Shown here: positions 42,785 to 51,439 of the stretch, piece by piece
How positions within the stretch are numbered: position 1 is the stretch's first letter
Layout: the number at the start of each line of letters is the position of its first letter
From: Megasphaera vaginalis (ex Bordigoni et al. 2020)
GTDB taxonomy: Bacteria > Bacillota > Negativicutes > Veillonellales > Megasphaeraceae
Length of the DNA: 64,000 nt
Direction: 5' to 3'
NCBI RefSeq assembly: GCF_900240295.1
Contig: NZ_OEQB01000001.1
Coordinates: forward strand, 372,001 to 436,000
The notes under the pieces: model-generated
What the model saw: the letters and a program-made list of their open reading frames with translations, nothing else
The model's database searches: none
What the model was told of the DNA's origin: nothing
Made by a program: the position numbers and the translations under genes

Positions 42785-43957
42785 TTATTCAATCAGCTTC
42801 TTTTCATAGATATAAATAGCCTTGGATGCGGCTCGATCCAAAAGCGGCGAATATAGGGGAACGTCATCTTTTCTGCCTGCCGTCTCTACGGCGGAAACAG
42901 CGTTGATATTCCCTTTCTGCAGTAACAGCTGTGCAGCAACTTGCCGGTGAAGCGACGTCGGATGCCGCAGATCTTCGACGCGAACCGCAGTCGTACCGAT
43001 CTCTTTCTGCAGCGCCGCTACAAAAGACTGTTCCATCGGCTGCCGCGTCATCACGACGATCTGCTCGGCCCGATAATCCGGCATAACGCCGACATAATCC
43101 CCTGCGGCGATTTGACTGGCGGCCAGCTTTTCGGCGCTCGTCATGAGTTGAAGGTAATCATTGTGCGAAAGAGTGGCGCTGCGAACGACGACTGCGCCGG
43201 GATGAGATACGGCGGCCTGCAGATGCGCTTTAACATAACGCCCCTGCTGCTTCCCTGCAAGCCCCAAAACCAAGGTGTCATCATCCCAATACAACGTACC
43301 GTATCGATAATAGTTCGGCAACGAACCGTATACGGCGCAAATAGCCTGAATGGCTTCTTTTTCCGTTTGCACATGCGAAATGTACGTGCCGTCGTTTTTC
43401 AGCAGACGGAAAAAAATTTCGGCACCTTCACCGCGCGTCACCGTCTTGTTCGGATTAAAAAAGCCGTCTGCCGGGACCATGATGCCCTTGTTGTGCAAAA
43501 GTTGCACGGCAGGCAAAAAGGAAGGTCCGATTTCCTTTTCATCAGCATAAGGGGGCGCCTGTCCATCCGCCTCCGCCAATCGCTCATAGGCAAGATATCG
43601 GGCAAGGATGCCTGCCAATTCTTCGCGCGTAACGAATTCATCAGGACGAAAACCGTTCCCGCCATCCTGCATAATACCTGCCTGCGCTACTTGTGCCATC
43701 GCCTGCTCGCCACTCCCCCCTTCCGTTACGGGCAAGTTAGCGACCTGACATAGCAACTGCACCAAATCGCCGCGTGTCAGCGGCTCTTCCGGATGAAATA
43801 ACGTCCCTTGAACAAAGGGCAGATACTGGCCGTCATACAAATACGCCACAGCCGTTCGCAGCGCCGGTGCCGACAGATCCGTATACGGCACCTGTGCAGC
43901 CGCTGAAAAGGCGGACAAAAAAGCAGTAAAAATCCCTGCGAGGATCTTAACATTCAT
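42785..43957 (-). CDS. SLH-domain surface protein A
   Basis: A 390-aa exported protein with a signal peptide (residues 1-21, ILAGIFTAFLSAFSAAAQV). Three SLH-type repeats follow (about 25-75, 85-135, 150-195; motifs such as PLTRGDLVQLLCQV, EFVTREELAGILARYL, KTVTRGEGAEIFFRLL). The C-terminal 190 residues form a domain shared with the neighbouring protein (YRYGTLYWDDDTLVLGLAG, then 'NDYLQLMTSAEKL'). SLH domains of Negativicutes attach the envelope to polyaminated peptidoglycan. It lies 14 nt after gene B ends. Confidence 0.85.
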   Translation of the reverse strand: MNVKILAGIFTAFLSAFSAAAQVPYTDLSAPALRTAVAYLYDGQYLPFVQGTLFHPEEPLTRGDLVQLLCQVANLPVTEGGSGEQAMAQVAQAGIMQDGGNGFRPDEFVTREELAGILARYLAYERLAEADGQAPPYADEKEIGPSFLPAVQLLHNKGIMVPADGFFNPNKTVTRGEGAEIFFRLLKNDGTYISHVQTEKEAIQAICAVYGSLPNYYRYGTLYWDDDTLVLGLAGKQQGRYVKAHLQAAVSHPGAVVVRSATLSHNDYLQLMTSAEKLAASQIAAGDYVGVMPDYRAEQIVVMTRQPMEQSFVAALQKEIGTTAVRVEDLRHPTSLHRQVAAQLLLQKGNINAVSAVETAGRKDDVPLYSPLLDRAASKAIYIYEKKLIE

Positions 43958-43971
43958 ACATGGCCGCTCCT

Positions 43972-45003
43972 TTACTGAATGATAATGCGCAAGGCATTGC
44001 CGAGAGCCTCATTTAAGTGCTGCTGCGTTTCCGGCGAAACGGAATGAACGGTCAGGACCACCTTTTCATTGAGATAATCGACATCGGTCTTTACAAAGCC
44101 GTCAGCCCCTTCACTCTGCTTGTACACTTTTTCGGCTTCTGCCATCAGATTTTTATACTCCGTATAGCTGTACGTTGACTGCCGTACATACACCGTATCA
44201 ACCGGCAAAGCCGTATCGGTCCGGATGATTTCCGCCAATTTATCTCTGTCTGCCTTCGTTTTGGCTCCTAGATACAACTTATTGCCCTGCCAGTACATGA
44301 TGCCGTCTTGGGAAAACCGCTTGACAGATCCGTACGCCTTCGTTACATCGGCAAACACCAACGTTTCCACAGCACGCTGATCGGTGACGGTCTGCTGGCC
44401 GCCCGTCAGGATACGATAGAGCACATTGACAGCTTCGCCGCGCGTAACATACGCCTTCGGCTGAAACAGATTGTCGGTGCCTTTCATGTATCCTGCAGCC
44501 GCCAAGGTATCCACCGCTTTTTTGGCCCAAGAGGAAATCTGCGCTTCGTCTTTATAGGGAACGGCCGATTCCTGGGCGCCCAATCCTTTATAGTTCATGT
44601 AGTTATAGGCCAAAACGGCAAATTCTTCACGCGTAATCTTCTGTTCAGGCCGGAACGTGTTGTCGCTGTAACCGCGCATAATCTGTTTGTCGACCATAGC
44701 GTTGACGGCATGTTCCGACCAACGTCCCCGCACATCGGTGAATAAATGCTGACCGGCAGCCTGGGAATCGCCGATAACATTATTTAAGATAGCCGCGACG
44801 CCTTCGCGAGTCACTTCGTCATTCGGCCGAAATTCGCCGTTAAAACCGCTGACATAGTGCTTATCATAAAAATATTGAATCGCCGTTTTGCCCCAATAGT
44901 TATCGATATCCTTTAACGCCGGCGCCGTATTGACGGCAAAGGCGGTCGATCCCAAAACGGCGGCCATAAGCGCCGTCGCAACTGCTGCCGTATATTTTTT
45001 CAT
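43972..45003 (-). CDS. SLH-domain surface protein B
   Basis: A 343-aa exported protein. The signal peptide (1-23, MKKYTAAVATALMAAVLGST) is followed by SLH repeats (DIDNYWGKTAIQYFYDKHYV, DEVTREGVAAILNNVI, KITREEFAVLAYNYMNY, AYVTRGEAVNVLYRIL). The C-terminal part (VTKAYGSVKRFSQDGIMYWQ, then 'YTEYKNLMAEAEKVYK') aligns in pattern with protein A. The start at 45003 has an AGGAGCG site; longer frames are rejected. It is the promoter-proximal gene of the pair. Confidence 0.87.
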   Translation of the reverse strand: MKKYTAAVATALMAAVLGSTAFAVNTAPALKDIDNYWGKTAIQYFYDKHYVSGFNGEFRPNDEVTREGVAAILNNVIGDSQAAGQHLFTDVRGRWSEHAVNAMVDKQIMRGYSDNTFRPEQKITREEFAVLAYNYMNYKGLGAQESAVPYKDEAQISSWAKKAVDTLAAAGYMKGTDNLFQPKAYVTRGEAVNVLYRILTGGQQTVTDQRAVETLVFADVTKAYGSVKRFSQDGIMYWQGNKLYLGAKTKADRDKLAEIIRTDTALPVDTVYVRQSTYSYTEYKNLMAEAEKVYKQSEGADGFVKTDVDYLNEKVVLTVHSVSPETQQHLNEALGNALRIIIQ

Positions 45004-45055
45004 CTTTATCGCTCCTATCCGAAAAACAAACTGCTGCACAGTAATTTCTTGATTC

Positions 45056-45084
45056 ATTGTATCACAGGCCATAAGCCAGTACAA
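45056..45084 (-). promoter_or_regulatory. Promoter of the SLH gene pair
   Basis: TTGTAC, a 17-bp spacer and TACAAT, 53 bp upstream of the protein B start codon. Confidence 0.7.
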
Positions 45085-45096
45085 GAACGGGGCCGT

Positions 45097-46083
45097 TCAA
45101 TAAGCGCTGAAAAACGCCTCGATCGCCGCCTGATCCCGCGTCTGCATCAACGCCGCCTGAAGCAGGATCTTCGCCTTCTGCGGCGTCAGCGTATCAGCAC
45201 AGATGATCCCTTCTTCAGCCGTTGCCGTTGAAACCATGCCGCCTAAAACCCGCGAGGCTCTGACGATAATGACGCCCCTCTTCACGGCCCGCTCCAGCGC
45301 CGGCCCGACATAGTCCGGATTTTTGCCGCAGCCGAGTCCCGCCAAGACCAGCCCCTGCACACCGGCAGCAACGGCGCAGTCGACAAGGGCGGCCGCCATG
45401 CCGACATGACCGTACAGGATCCACACCGGCGGCAGCACTGACGCCGGTGTGCAGGAAAACACGGATTGATACGTATGAAGCCGCTGCGGCGCCTGGTAGA
45501 AAACGGGCACGCCGTCTTGAATCAGGCCGACGATCCCATGCTGTCTGCTGGTAAAAGCCTGTACGTGTGTCGTATCCGTCTTTTCCACGAAACGAGCCGC
45601 GCAAATGGTTCCGTTCATGGCAACGAGAACACCATATCGGCCGGCTTCTGCACACGCCGCGAGACGCACGGCTTCCAGGAGATTTAAAGGGCCGTCGGGA
45701 CTGATCGCCGTCGCCGGCCTCATGGCACCAGTCAAGATGACAGGTTTATCGGTATGAACCATGAGGTTGAGAAAATACGCCGTTTCTTCCAATGTATCCG
45801 TCCCGTGTGTAATCACGATGCCGTCGACATCGTCGCACCGGGATAAGGCTTCCGTCCTCGCAGCCAACTTCAACCAAAGCGCTTCGGTCATGTTCGAACT
45901 GTCGATATTGCTGAATTGTTCCCCTGTCGTCCGTGCCGCCTCCTGCACCTGAGGCACGGACGACAGCAAGTCCTCGATCGATATGGCGCCGGCCGTATAC
46001 CCGATCAGCTCCGCCGCCGTATCGGCCCTGCCGGCGATCGTACCGCCGCAGGCAATAATATGGACATGTTTCTTGATTATCAT
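45097..46083 (-). CDS. Asparaginase
   Basis: A 328-aa enzyme. The first catalytic threonine is in HIIACGGTIAGRAD (residue about 15) and the second set is in GIVITHGTDTLEETAYFL (about 86-103), which also contains the conserved Asp and, later, Lys. It hydrolyses asparagine to aspartate and ammonia. There is no signal peptide, so it is probably cytoplasmic. It is transcribed alone, with the CBS-gene terminator just upstream. Confidence 0.92.
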   Translation of the reverse strand: MIIKKHVHIIACGGTIAGRADTAAELIGYTAGAISIEDLLSSVPQVQEAARTTGEQFSNIDSSNMTEALWLKLAARTEALSRCDDVDGIVITHGTDTLEETAYFLNLMVHTDKPVILTGAMRPATAISPDGPLNLLEAVRLAACAEAGRYGVLVAMNGTICAARFVEKTDTTHVQAFTSRQHGIVGLIQDGVPVFYQAPQRLHTYQSVFSCTPASVLPPVWILYGHVGMAAALVDCAVAAGVQGLVLAGLGCGKNPDYVGPALERAVKRGVIIVRASRVLGGMVSTATAEEGIICADTLTPQKAKILLQAALMQTRDQAAIEAFFSAY

Positions 46084-46116
46084 CGTGACGCTTTACTCCT
46101 TCCGCTTCCGCAAAAA

Positions 46117-46140
46117 CCGCGGCCCCTCTCGGAACCGCGG
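46117..46140 (-). terminator. Terminator of the CBS-domain gene
   Basis: CCGCGG arms extended by TTCC/GGGG pairing around a GAGA tetraloop, followed by five T on the minus strand. Confidence 0.75.
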
Positions 46141-46153
46141 TGGCACTATACTA

Positions 46154-46633
46154 TTATTTTTCCGGATCATTGCCGTATTCGTTGTATAATTCGTCAAGAA
46201 TATTATACCGCGTGACGATACCGAGAACGCGTTTATCCTTAACAATGGGGATGACCTTCAAATGCTCCGCAACCATGACTCCGGCAATCTGTTCCACATC
46301 GGCATCGGGAGCTGCAATGATAACATTTTTCGTCATCATTTCCCGCGCCGTACAGGCCATCAGCTTCTTAAAGCCCTTATCGTACTCACTGATACCGTTG
46401 TAATAAATGCTGGCCCCCAGAAGATTAACGTAATGCGGTACATGCGGTTTTATCTTTTTATACAACAAGTCGGCGTCCGTAATGATACCGATCAGCTTCT
46501 CTTCGTCATCGACAATAGGAATGACCGATATTTTATGCTTCACAAACATATGCACCAGATCAAAGACAGACGTTTCCGGACTGGCCGAAACAAAAACCTT
46601 TTCCATAATATCAGATGCTAGCCGTTCTTTCAT
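46154..46633 (-). CDS. CBS-domain pair protein
   Basis: A 159-aa protein made of two CBS motifs (residues about 8-65, ISVIPIVDDEEKLIGIITDADL, and about 98-153, LKVIPIVKDKRVLGIVTRYN). CBS pairs bind adenine nucleotides or SAM and usually act as sensors. No partner domain is fused. Neighbours give no clear target. An AAGGGG site precedes the ATG. Confidence 0.88.
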   Translation of the reverse strand: MKERLASDIMEKVFVSASPETSVFDLVHMFVKHKISVIPIVDDEEKLIGIITDADLLYKKIKPHVPHYVNLLGASIYYNGISEYDKGFKKLMACTAREMMTKNVIIAAPDADVEQIAGVMVAEHLKVIPIVKDKRVLGIVTRYNILDELYNEYGNDPEK

Positions 46634-46731
46634 ACGCTCAACCCCTTATCCCATGTACGCCCATTGTCCCACTAACATTCTCTACATATAGGTATTATAC
46701 GCCGACCGCGGAAATTCCTGCTTTCTTCTCG

Positions 46732-47211
46732 TCATAAATGATAGGGCTCATGACGTTGAATCTTGACGGCCCTGTATATCTGTTCCAACAGCACAAGGCG
46801 AATCATCTGATGGGTCAACGTAATGCGCCCGAAGGAAATACGCCGATCAGCCCGCTGTCTGACACTGTCGGCAAGGCCGAAGGGACCGCCGATAATAAAG
46901 GTGATTTCACTGCAACCGCGCAGCGCCGCTTCGGCAAAATCGACGGCCAACCCCTCCGAAGAAACGAGATCGCCGGCAACGTCGAGAACAACGAGGCGCG
47001 AACCTTGCCGCACATGCTGTAACAGTCGGGCGCCCTCTTTTTCCAGGACCTGTTCCTTTTGCCTGAGCGAAGGCTTTTCGGGCATCTTTTCTTCGCTCAG
47101 CTCCGTAATCGCTACTTGCCCGTACGGTCTGAGCCGCTTCAAGAACTCATGAATGCCTGCAGTCAGGTACTTTTCTTTTATCTTGCCCGCAACAATCAGG
47201 TGATAGCGCAT
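46732..47211 (-). CDS. rlmH: 23S rRNA (pseudouridine1915-N3)-methyltransferase
   Basis: A 159-aa SPOUT methyltransferase. The knot region is visible in LVVLDVAGDLVSSEGLAVDF, FIIGGPFGLADSVRQRAD and the C-terminal 'ISFGRITLTHQMIRLVLLEQIYRAVKI' block. It methylates pseudouridine 1915 in helix 69 of 23S rRNA. Its start shares one base with the htrA stop, so it is the last gene of the deoC-walJ-htrA-rlmH operon. Confidence 0.96.
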   Translation of the reverse strand: MRYHLIVAGKIKEKYLTAGIHEFLKRLRPYGQVAITELSEEKMPEKPSLRQKEQVLEKEGARLLQHVRQGSRLVVLDVAGDLVSSEGLAVDFAEAALRGCSEITFIIGGPFGLADSVRQRADRRISFGRITLTHQMIRLVLLEQIYRAVKIQRHEPYHL

Positions 47212-48326
47212 TATTCCTGATCATCCTGCTGTGGCGCTTCCTGCAATCTGACCGTCGCCTGGTGTTCGGAGCCGTTCCGTTCATACGTAATCGTCACGGT
47301 ATCGCCGACCTGATAGGAACCGATGACATCCTGCAGTGTCGTGTAATCTTCAACAGCTTTGTCGCCGATCTTCGTAATCAGATCACCGCGACGAATGTCA
47401 CTGCCGTCAAGAGGCCCGCCGGAAATAATCTTATAGACAAAAATGCCGTTGCCGTCAAGATTCATCCCGAAACGGGCAGCCATTTTTTTATCGAGTCCGT
47501 AAAGTCCCAAATAGGGTCGCACGACTTTGCCGTTCTTGATCAGCGATTCAAGAATGGGCCGCGCCGTATTGATGGGGATGGCGAATCCCAGCCCTTCAAC
47601 GCCTTCTTGCGAGATCTTCGCGCTGTTGATGCCGACGACCTTGCCGTCGGCGTCGACTAAAGCGCCGCCGGAATTGCCAGGATTAATGGCCGCATCGGTC
47701 TGCAGCAGCTTTAACCCCTGGTTCTCCGCACCCAACGTGCGGTTCAGCGAGCTGATAACCCCGGTCGTCACAGTGCCTTGAAATTCCAGTCCCAGCGGGT
47801 TGCCGATGGCGATGGCCGTTTCACCGACTTGCAGCGAGTCGCTGTCGCCGAATTCGGCAACAGGCAAATTCGCCACCTCAATCTTGACGACAGCCAAATC
47901 CGTCTTGGCATCCGTGCCGATAACCTTTCCTTCCGTGCTCTGCCCGTCTGCCAACGATACGATAACCGTTTTTTCCGTACCGACGACATGATTGTTCGTT
48001 ACAATGTATCCGGACTTATCAAAAATGATCCCTGAGCCGACGCCTTCTCCGACTAATATCTTGCGGTTAAGAATGTCGCGATTATAAACCTTTGTCGTAA
48101 TGCCGACAACGGCGGGACCGACCTTTTTGACGGCCTGAACGACAGCCGTATTGCGGGCGTCGGAAATAGTTCCGCCCTTTTCGGGGGCCGTCAATTGACT
48201 GGCCGTCCCGTTAAAGGTCTGCGTCGTCTTGAACAGCTGCCCGTGCAGGTAATAGCCTCCGGCAATTCCGGCAGCGATCAGTAAAATCGCCAGAATGACT
48301 GCAAGAGTAGATTTATGTTTCATCAT
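47211..48326 (-). CDS. HtrA/DegP-like serine protease with PDZ domain
   Basis: A 371-aa protein with an N-terminal membrane anchor (residues 8-26). The trypsin-like catalytic triad is visible: His in YIVTNNHVVG, Asp in DAKTDLAVVKI and Ser in INPGNSGGAL. One PDZ domain (about 275-360, GGPLDGSDIRRGDLITKIGD) ends the protein. It degrades or refolds misfolded envelope proteins. It overlaps walJ by 14 bp. Single-PDZ, anchored HtrA is typical of Firmicutes. Confidence 0.93.
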   Translation of the reverse strand: MMKHKSTLAVILAILLIAAGIAGGYYLHGQLFKTTQTFNGTASQLTAPEKGGTISDARNTAVVQAVKKVGPAVVGITTKVYNRDILNRKILVGEGVGSGIIFDKSGYIVTNNHVVGTEKTVIVSLADGQSTEGKVIGTDAKTDLAVVKIEVANLPVAEFGDSDSLQVGETAIAIGNPLGLEFQGTVTTGVISSLNRTLGAENQGLKLLQTDAAINPGNSGGALVDADGKVVGINSAKISQEGVEGLGFAIPINTARPILESLIKNGKVVRPYLGLYGLDKKMAARFGMNLDGNGIFVYKIISGGPLDGSDIRRGDLITKIGDKAVEDYTTLQDVIGSYQVGDTVTITYERNGSEHQATVRLQEAPQQDDQE

Positions 48327-49248
48327 TCGTCACTCCCATTTGAAAGCGGACACCGCTCTGCTGCGATGCCAGTCGCAATAAAATATTCTTGCCGATCGTT
48401 TTTTCGCTTTTCTCCAAAACGGTCCGCATCGTCTGAATTGTAGCGGCAGGAGTATTATTCTTCTCGCTCCGGTGCGCCAGCAAAACCTTCAACATGTCCT
48501 TTTGCGGCACCTTGGCCAAAAGCTCGGCTGCCGCATAGTTGGAAAGATGACCGCTGCGGCCGAGGATCCGCGCCTGCAAGGCGCGGGGATACGGACCGGT
48601 CCGCACCATTTCTTCGTCATGATTGGCTTCAAGGATCAAAATATCCGCCAACGCCGCCGCTCTTTCCACATCAGGCGTGACATATCCCAAATCCGTTGCC
48701 ACCGTTACTTTATGGCCGCCGCTGTAAACGGCATAACCGACGGGATGCGCCGCATCATGAGGAATGGAAAAAGGCACGATCTGCATGGATCCGACAGTGA
48801 CCCGTTTCGTCAAGCGAACAAACCGATCGCTATAAGCGCCCGTCTTGTCGCCCATAGCCTGCCATGTCGGCAACGTCGTATAAACAGGCAGCCTGGAGTG
48901 CTTGAGCACCATCGGCAGTCCGTGGATGTGGTCGCTGTGCTCGTGTGTAATGAAAACGGCGCTGATATCATCGAGGGTGCACCGAAAACGGTGCAGTCCT
49001 TGCGTAATACGGCGATAACTGATACCGGCATCAATCAGTATTTTTGTCTCGCCAAAGCGGATAAACGCGCAATTACCGCTGCTGCCGCTGGCCAGGAGCC
49101 CGACGGTGCAGTCGCCTGCCGGATCCGTTTCGGCCAACACCTCCGCAGCGGAGGCCACATTCTCCTTCCTAGGCGTGCAGCTCCTTTGCCTGCGGAGTCC
49201 CTGAATAGAAACTGCCAATTGCTGCAATGCCATGTCCGTTTCATTCAT
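48313..49248 (-). CDS. WalJ/YycJ-type metallo-beta-lactamase-fold hydrolase
   Basis: A 311-aa protein. After an N-terminal extension of about 50 residues, the core begins at VGLLASGSSGNCAFI and shows the metal site ITHEHSDHIHG, VATDLGYV and 'LLAHRSEKNN'. WalJ is a 5'-exonuclease-like protein that coordinates cell division with replication in Firmicutes. The start is uncertain: the ATG at 49248 overlaps deoC by 8 bp and fits translational coupling; one at 49233 is possible; the much longer frame from 49449 inside deoC is rejected. The extension is not normal for WalJ. Confidence 0.85.
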   Translation of the reverse strand: MNETDMALQQLAVSIQGLRRQRSCTPRKENVASAAEVLAETDPAGDCTVGLLASGSSGNCAFIRFGETKILIDAGISYRRITQGLHRFRCTLDDISAVFITHEHSDHIHGLPMVLKHSRLPVYTTLPTWQAMGDKTGAYSDRFVRLTKRVTVGSMQIVPFSIPHDAAHPVGYAVYSGGHKVTVATDLGYVTPDVERAAALADILILEANHDEEMVRTGPYPRALQARILGRSGHLSNYAAAELLAKVPQKDMLKVLLAHRSEKNNTPAATIQTMRTVLEKSEKTIGKNILLRLASQQSGVRFQMGVTNDET

Positions 49249-49894
49249 CCCTTTCGCCGCCTGCAATGGCAATGCCGGCACTGGTCCCGATACGATCGGC
49301 GCCGCTGTCGAGCATGGCTTTGGCTGCGGCGTAGTCGCGGATGCCGCCGGCTGCTTTGATTTTTGCCGCAGTACCGACAACGGCCCGCAAGAGGCGAATA
49401 TCCGCCGCCGTCGCGCCGCCGTGACCGAAGCCGGTCGACGTTTTGACATAAGCCGCGCCTGCCGTTACTGCAACACGGCATGCCTCCTTCTTTTCCTCAT
49501 CCGTCAAAAGACCCGTCTCCAGAATGACCTTTACGGGATGTGACCCGGCAGCGGCTACAACGGCTTCCACATCACGGCGCACATAATCCCAATCGCCGGC
49601 TTTGGCTCGGCCGATAGCCATGACCATGTCGATTTCATCGGCACCGGCACTGACGGCGAAGTCCGTTTCCGCAGCCTTCGCCGCCGTCATCGCCGCGCCC
49701 AAGGGAAAGGCGACGACAGCCGAAATAAGGACGCCGCTTCCTTGCAACTCTTTCTTGGCTAAGGAAACATAACCGGAATTGACGCAGACAGCTGCGAAAC
49801 GATTCGTCTTGGCTTCATCACATAATTGCAAGATATCTGCCGGAACGGCGTCAGGTTTTAAATTCGTGTGCTCAATGTACGATGCGATGGTCAT
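49241..49894 (-). CDS. deoC: Deoxyribose-phosphate aldolase
   Basis: A 217-aa TIM-barrel enzyme. The Schiff-base lysine lies in HPVKVILETGLL (about residue 149) and the proton-relay Lys in AYVKTSTGFGHGGAT. It splits deoxyribose 5-phosphate to glyceraldehyde 3-phosphate and acetaldehyde in deoxynucleoside catabolism. AAAGGAGATATGAC precedes the ATG. It takes the position where walRK usually stand upstream of walJ. Confidence 0.95.
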   Translation of the reverse strand: MTIASYIEHTNLKPDAVPADILQLCDEAKTNRFAAVCVNSGYVSLAKKELQGSGVLISAVVAFPLGAAMTAAKAAETDFAVSAGADEIDMVMAIGRAKAGDWDYVRRDVEAVVAAAGSHPVKVILETGLLTDEEKKEACRVAVTAGAAYVKTSTGFGHGGATAADIRLLRAVVGTAAKIKAAGGIRDYAAAKAMLDSGADRIGTSAGIAIAGGERDE

Positions 49895-49957
49895 GTCATA
49901 TCTCCTTTATCGGCTAAGCGGTATTTTTTATGGTGTCATTATACCATATATGTAAAA

Positions 49958-49998
49958 AAAAGCCATCGTAAGGGTATTCCCTGCCTACGATGACTTTT
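49958..49998 (-). terminator. Terminator of the tRNA-Ile gene
   Basis: CATCGTA arms (49964-49970 and 49986-49992), extended by flanking pairs, are followed by eight T on the minus strand. Confidence 0.75.
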
Positions 49999-49999
49999 A

Positions 50000-50076
50000 T
50001 GGTGGGCCTAGGTGGACTCGAACCACCGACCTCACGCTTATCAGGCGTGCGCTCTGACCGGCTGAGCTATAGGCCC
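50000..50076 (-). tRNA. tRNA-Ile (anticodon GAT)
   Basis: A 77-nt cloverleaf. The acceptor is GGGCCTA pairing with TAGGCCC, the D arm is GCTCAGCCGGTCAGAGC, the anticodon loop is CTGATAA, the T arm contains GGTTCGAGTCC, and the CCA end is encoded. No rRNA genes flank it, so this is a stand-alone copy. It is closed by the terminator just downstream. Confidence 0.97.
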
Positions 50077-50177
50077 ATACTCGTGATACTCGTCTAGTAT
50101 AGCACAAGTACCGCCTATGTCAAGCGCGCGCCCAGTACTCGACTGCATGGCGCAAAAAGCGTCCAGGTGACCGCGGT

Positions 50178-51350
50178 TTAACGGAAATGCCGTTCCTGCG
50201 GCGCGTTGACGAGGAAGGAAAAGATAGCGCCGACGGCCGCACAGATCCAAAGTACTTGCAATGCCGTCGGAATCCCCCATTGGTCAGCTCCCCACCCGAC
50301 GAGAGGGGATAAGATGCCGCCGACAGTTGTACTCAACCCCAACGTAATACCCGAAGCAAAGCCGACATTTTTGCCGAGAAACGTCTGTCCCAAAACGACG
50401 ATAGAACTGTACGGCGCAAAAAGAGAAAGACCGACGGGAATCAGCAGCAGCGTGGAAATCCAGACATTCGTACTGTTAACGAAAAAGAACATAGCCGGCA
50501 CCATAATCAAAAAAGATAAGCGCATAACTCGTATAAACCCCAGGCGGTCCGCAAGCAGGCCGCCGGCAAACGTAATGACCACGCCCAGGATAAATAGCAG
50601 GGACAAGGCGGCGCTGCCCTGTGCCGCCGACGTATGCAGTACATTGATCCAATATAACGGAATAAAGGCATTGCAAAGGGCAAAGCCGATAGAGCGGGCA
50701 AAGATGACAACAGTCAATTTGCCGAAACTGCGCCAGTCGTTTTCCTTCCCTTCATGCGGATGCGCCTTATTTTCCGCAACATCAGCAGCCTGCGCCAACG
50801 CTAAGACGCTGGGCATCCGACGGTAGAGAAAAAAAGCCAAAAGCCCGTTGATGATACCGAACACAACGAGACCGTGAATACCGAGGCTGTATGCGCAGAG
50901 GCCGGCCGCAACAGGCCCGACGGCAAAACCCGCATTACCGCCTACGGAGAAGCTGCCCAAGGCTTGCCCTTTCAGAGAGCCGGCAATGCGATTGACGAGG
51001 CGCGCCGCTTCCGGATGAAAAATAGAAGATCCGAGACCGCTGAACATAGAACAGATAAAAATAATCCAGTAGTCCGTCGTAAATGCGATGACCGTAAGGC
51101 AAAGGCCGCAAATGACCGGTCCCAGAGGAACGAACCACGGCTTCGATATCTTATCCGAATAGTAGCCGAAAAGAGGCTGCGAAACGGACGACAAGAGCAT
51201 ATTGGCAAAAATCAGCGTCGTCGCTTCCCGATAATTCAGTTGGCAGACAGTTATAAAATAAGGCAGCAGCGCCGGTATGGCGCCTTGCACCCAGTCGACG
51301 GAAAAATGACCGAGAGAAAACAAATAGACATGACGGTCCAACCCTTTCAT
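50178..51350 (-). CDS. MFS exporter, fosmidomycin-resistance (Fsr) type
   Basis: A 390-aa inner-membrane protein with 12 hydrophobic segments. The early 'GHFSVDWVQGAIPALLPYF' block and 'GLGSSIFHPEAARLVN' are characteristic of Fsr-like transporters. Fsr of E. coli exports fosmidomycin; the natural substrate is unknown. The ATG at 51350 follows an AAGGAA site. It is transcribed alone between tRNA-Ile and glmM. Confidence 0.85.
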   Translation of the reverse strand: MKGLDRHVYLFSLGHFSVDWVQGAIPALLPYFITVCQLNYREATTLIFANMLLSSVSQPLFGYYSDKISKPWFVPLGPVICGLCLTVIAFTTDYWIIFICSMFSGLGSSIFHPEAARLVNRIAGSLKGQALGSFSVGGNAGFAVGPVAAGLCAYSLGIHGLVVFGIINGLLAFFLYRRMPSVLALAQAADVAENKAHPHEGKENDWRSFGKLTVVIFARSIGFALCNAFIPLYWINVLHTSAAQGSAALSLLFILGVVITFAGGLLADRLGFIRVMRLSFLIMVPAMFFFVNSTNVWISTLLLIPVGLSLFAPYSSIVVLGQTFLGKNVGFASGITLGLSTTVGGILSPLVGWGADQWGIPTALQVLWICAAVGAIFSFLVNAPQERHFR

Positions 51351-51399
51351 ACACACCGTTCCTTCTTTCGCAAATAATGTCCCTATCAGTAAATGAAAA

Positions 51400-51425
51400 G
51401 GAGAGCAGCAACTGCACTGCTCTCC
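51400..51425 (-). terminator. Terminator of glmM
   Basis: GGAGAGCAG and CTGCTCTCC arms flank an 8-nt loop; TTTTCATTT follows on the minus strand. Confidence 0.75.
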
Positions 51426-51439
51426 GACGGGGTATACCG

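Noticed and set aside
49249-49449. Extension of the WalJ frame to 49449
   Set aside because: It lies wholly inside deoC and reads Arg/Pro/Ala-rich shadow sequence; the overlapping start at 49248 explains the gene.
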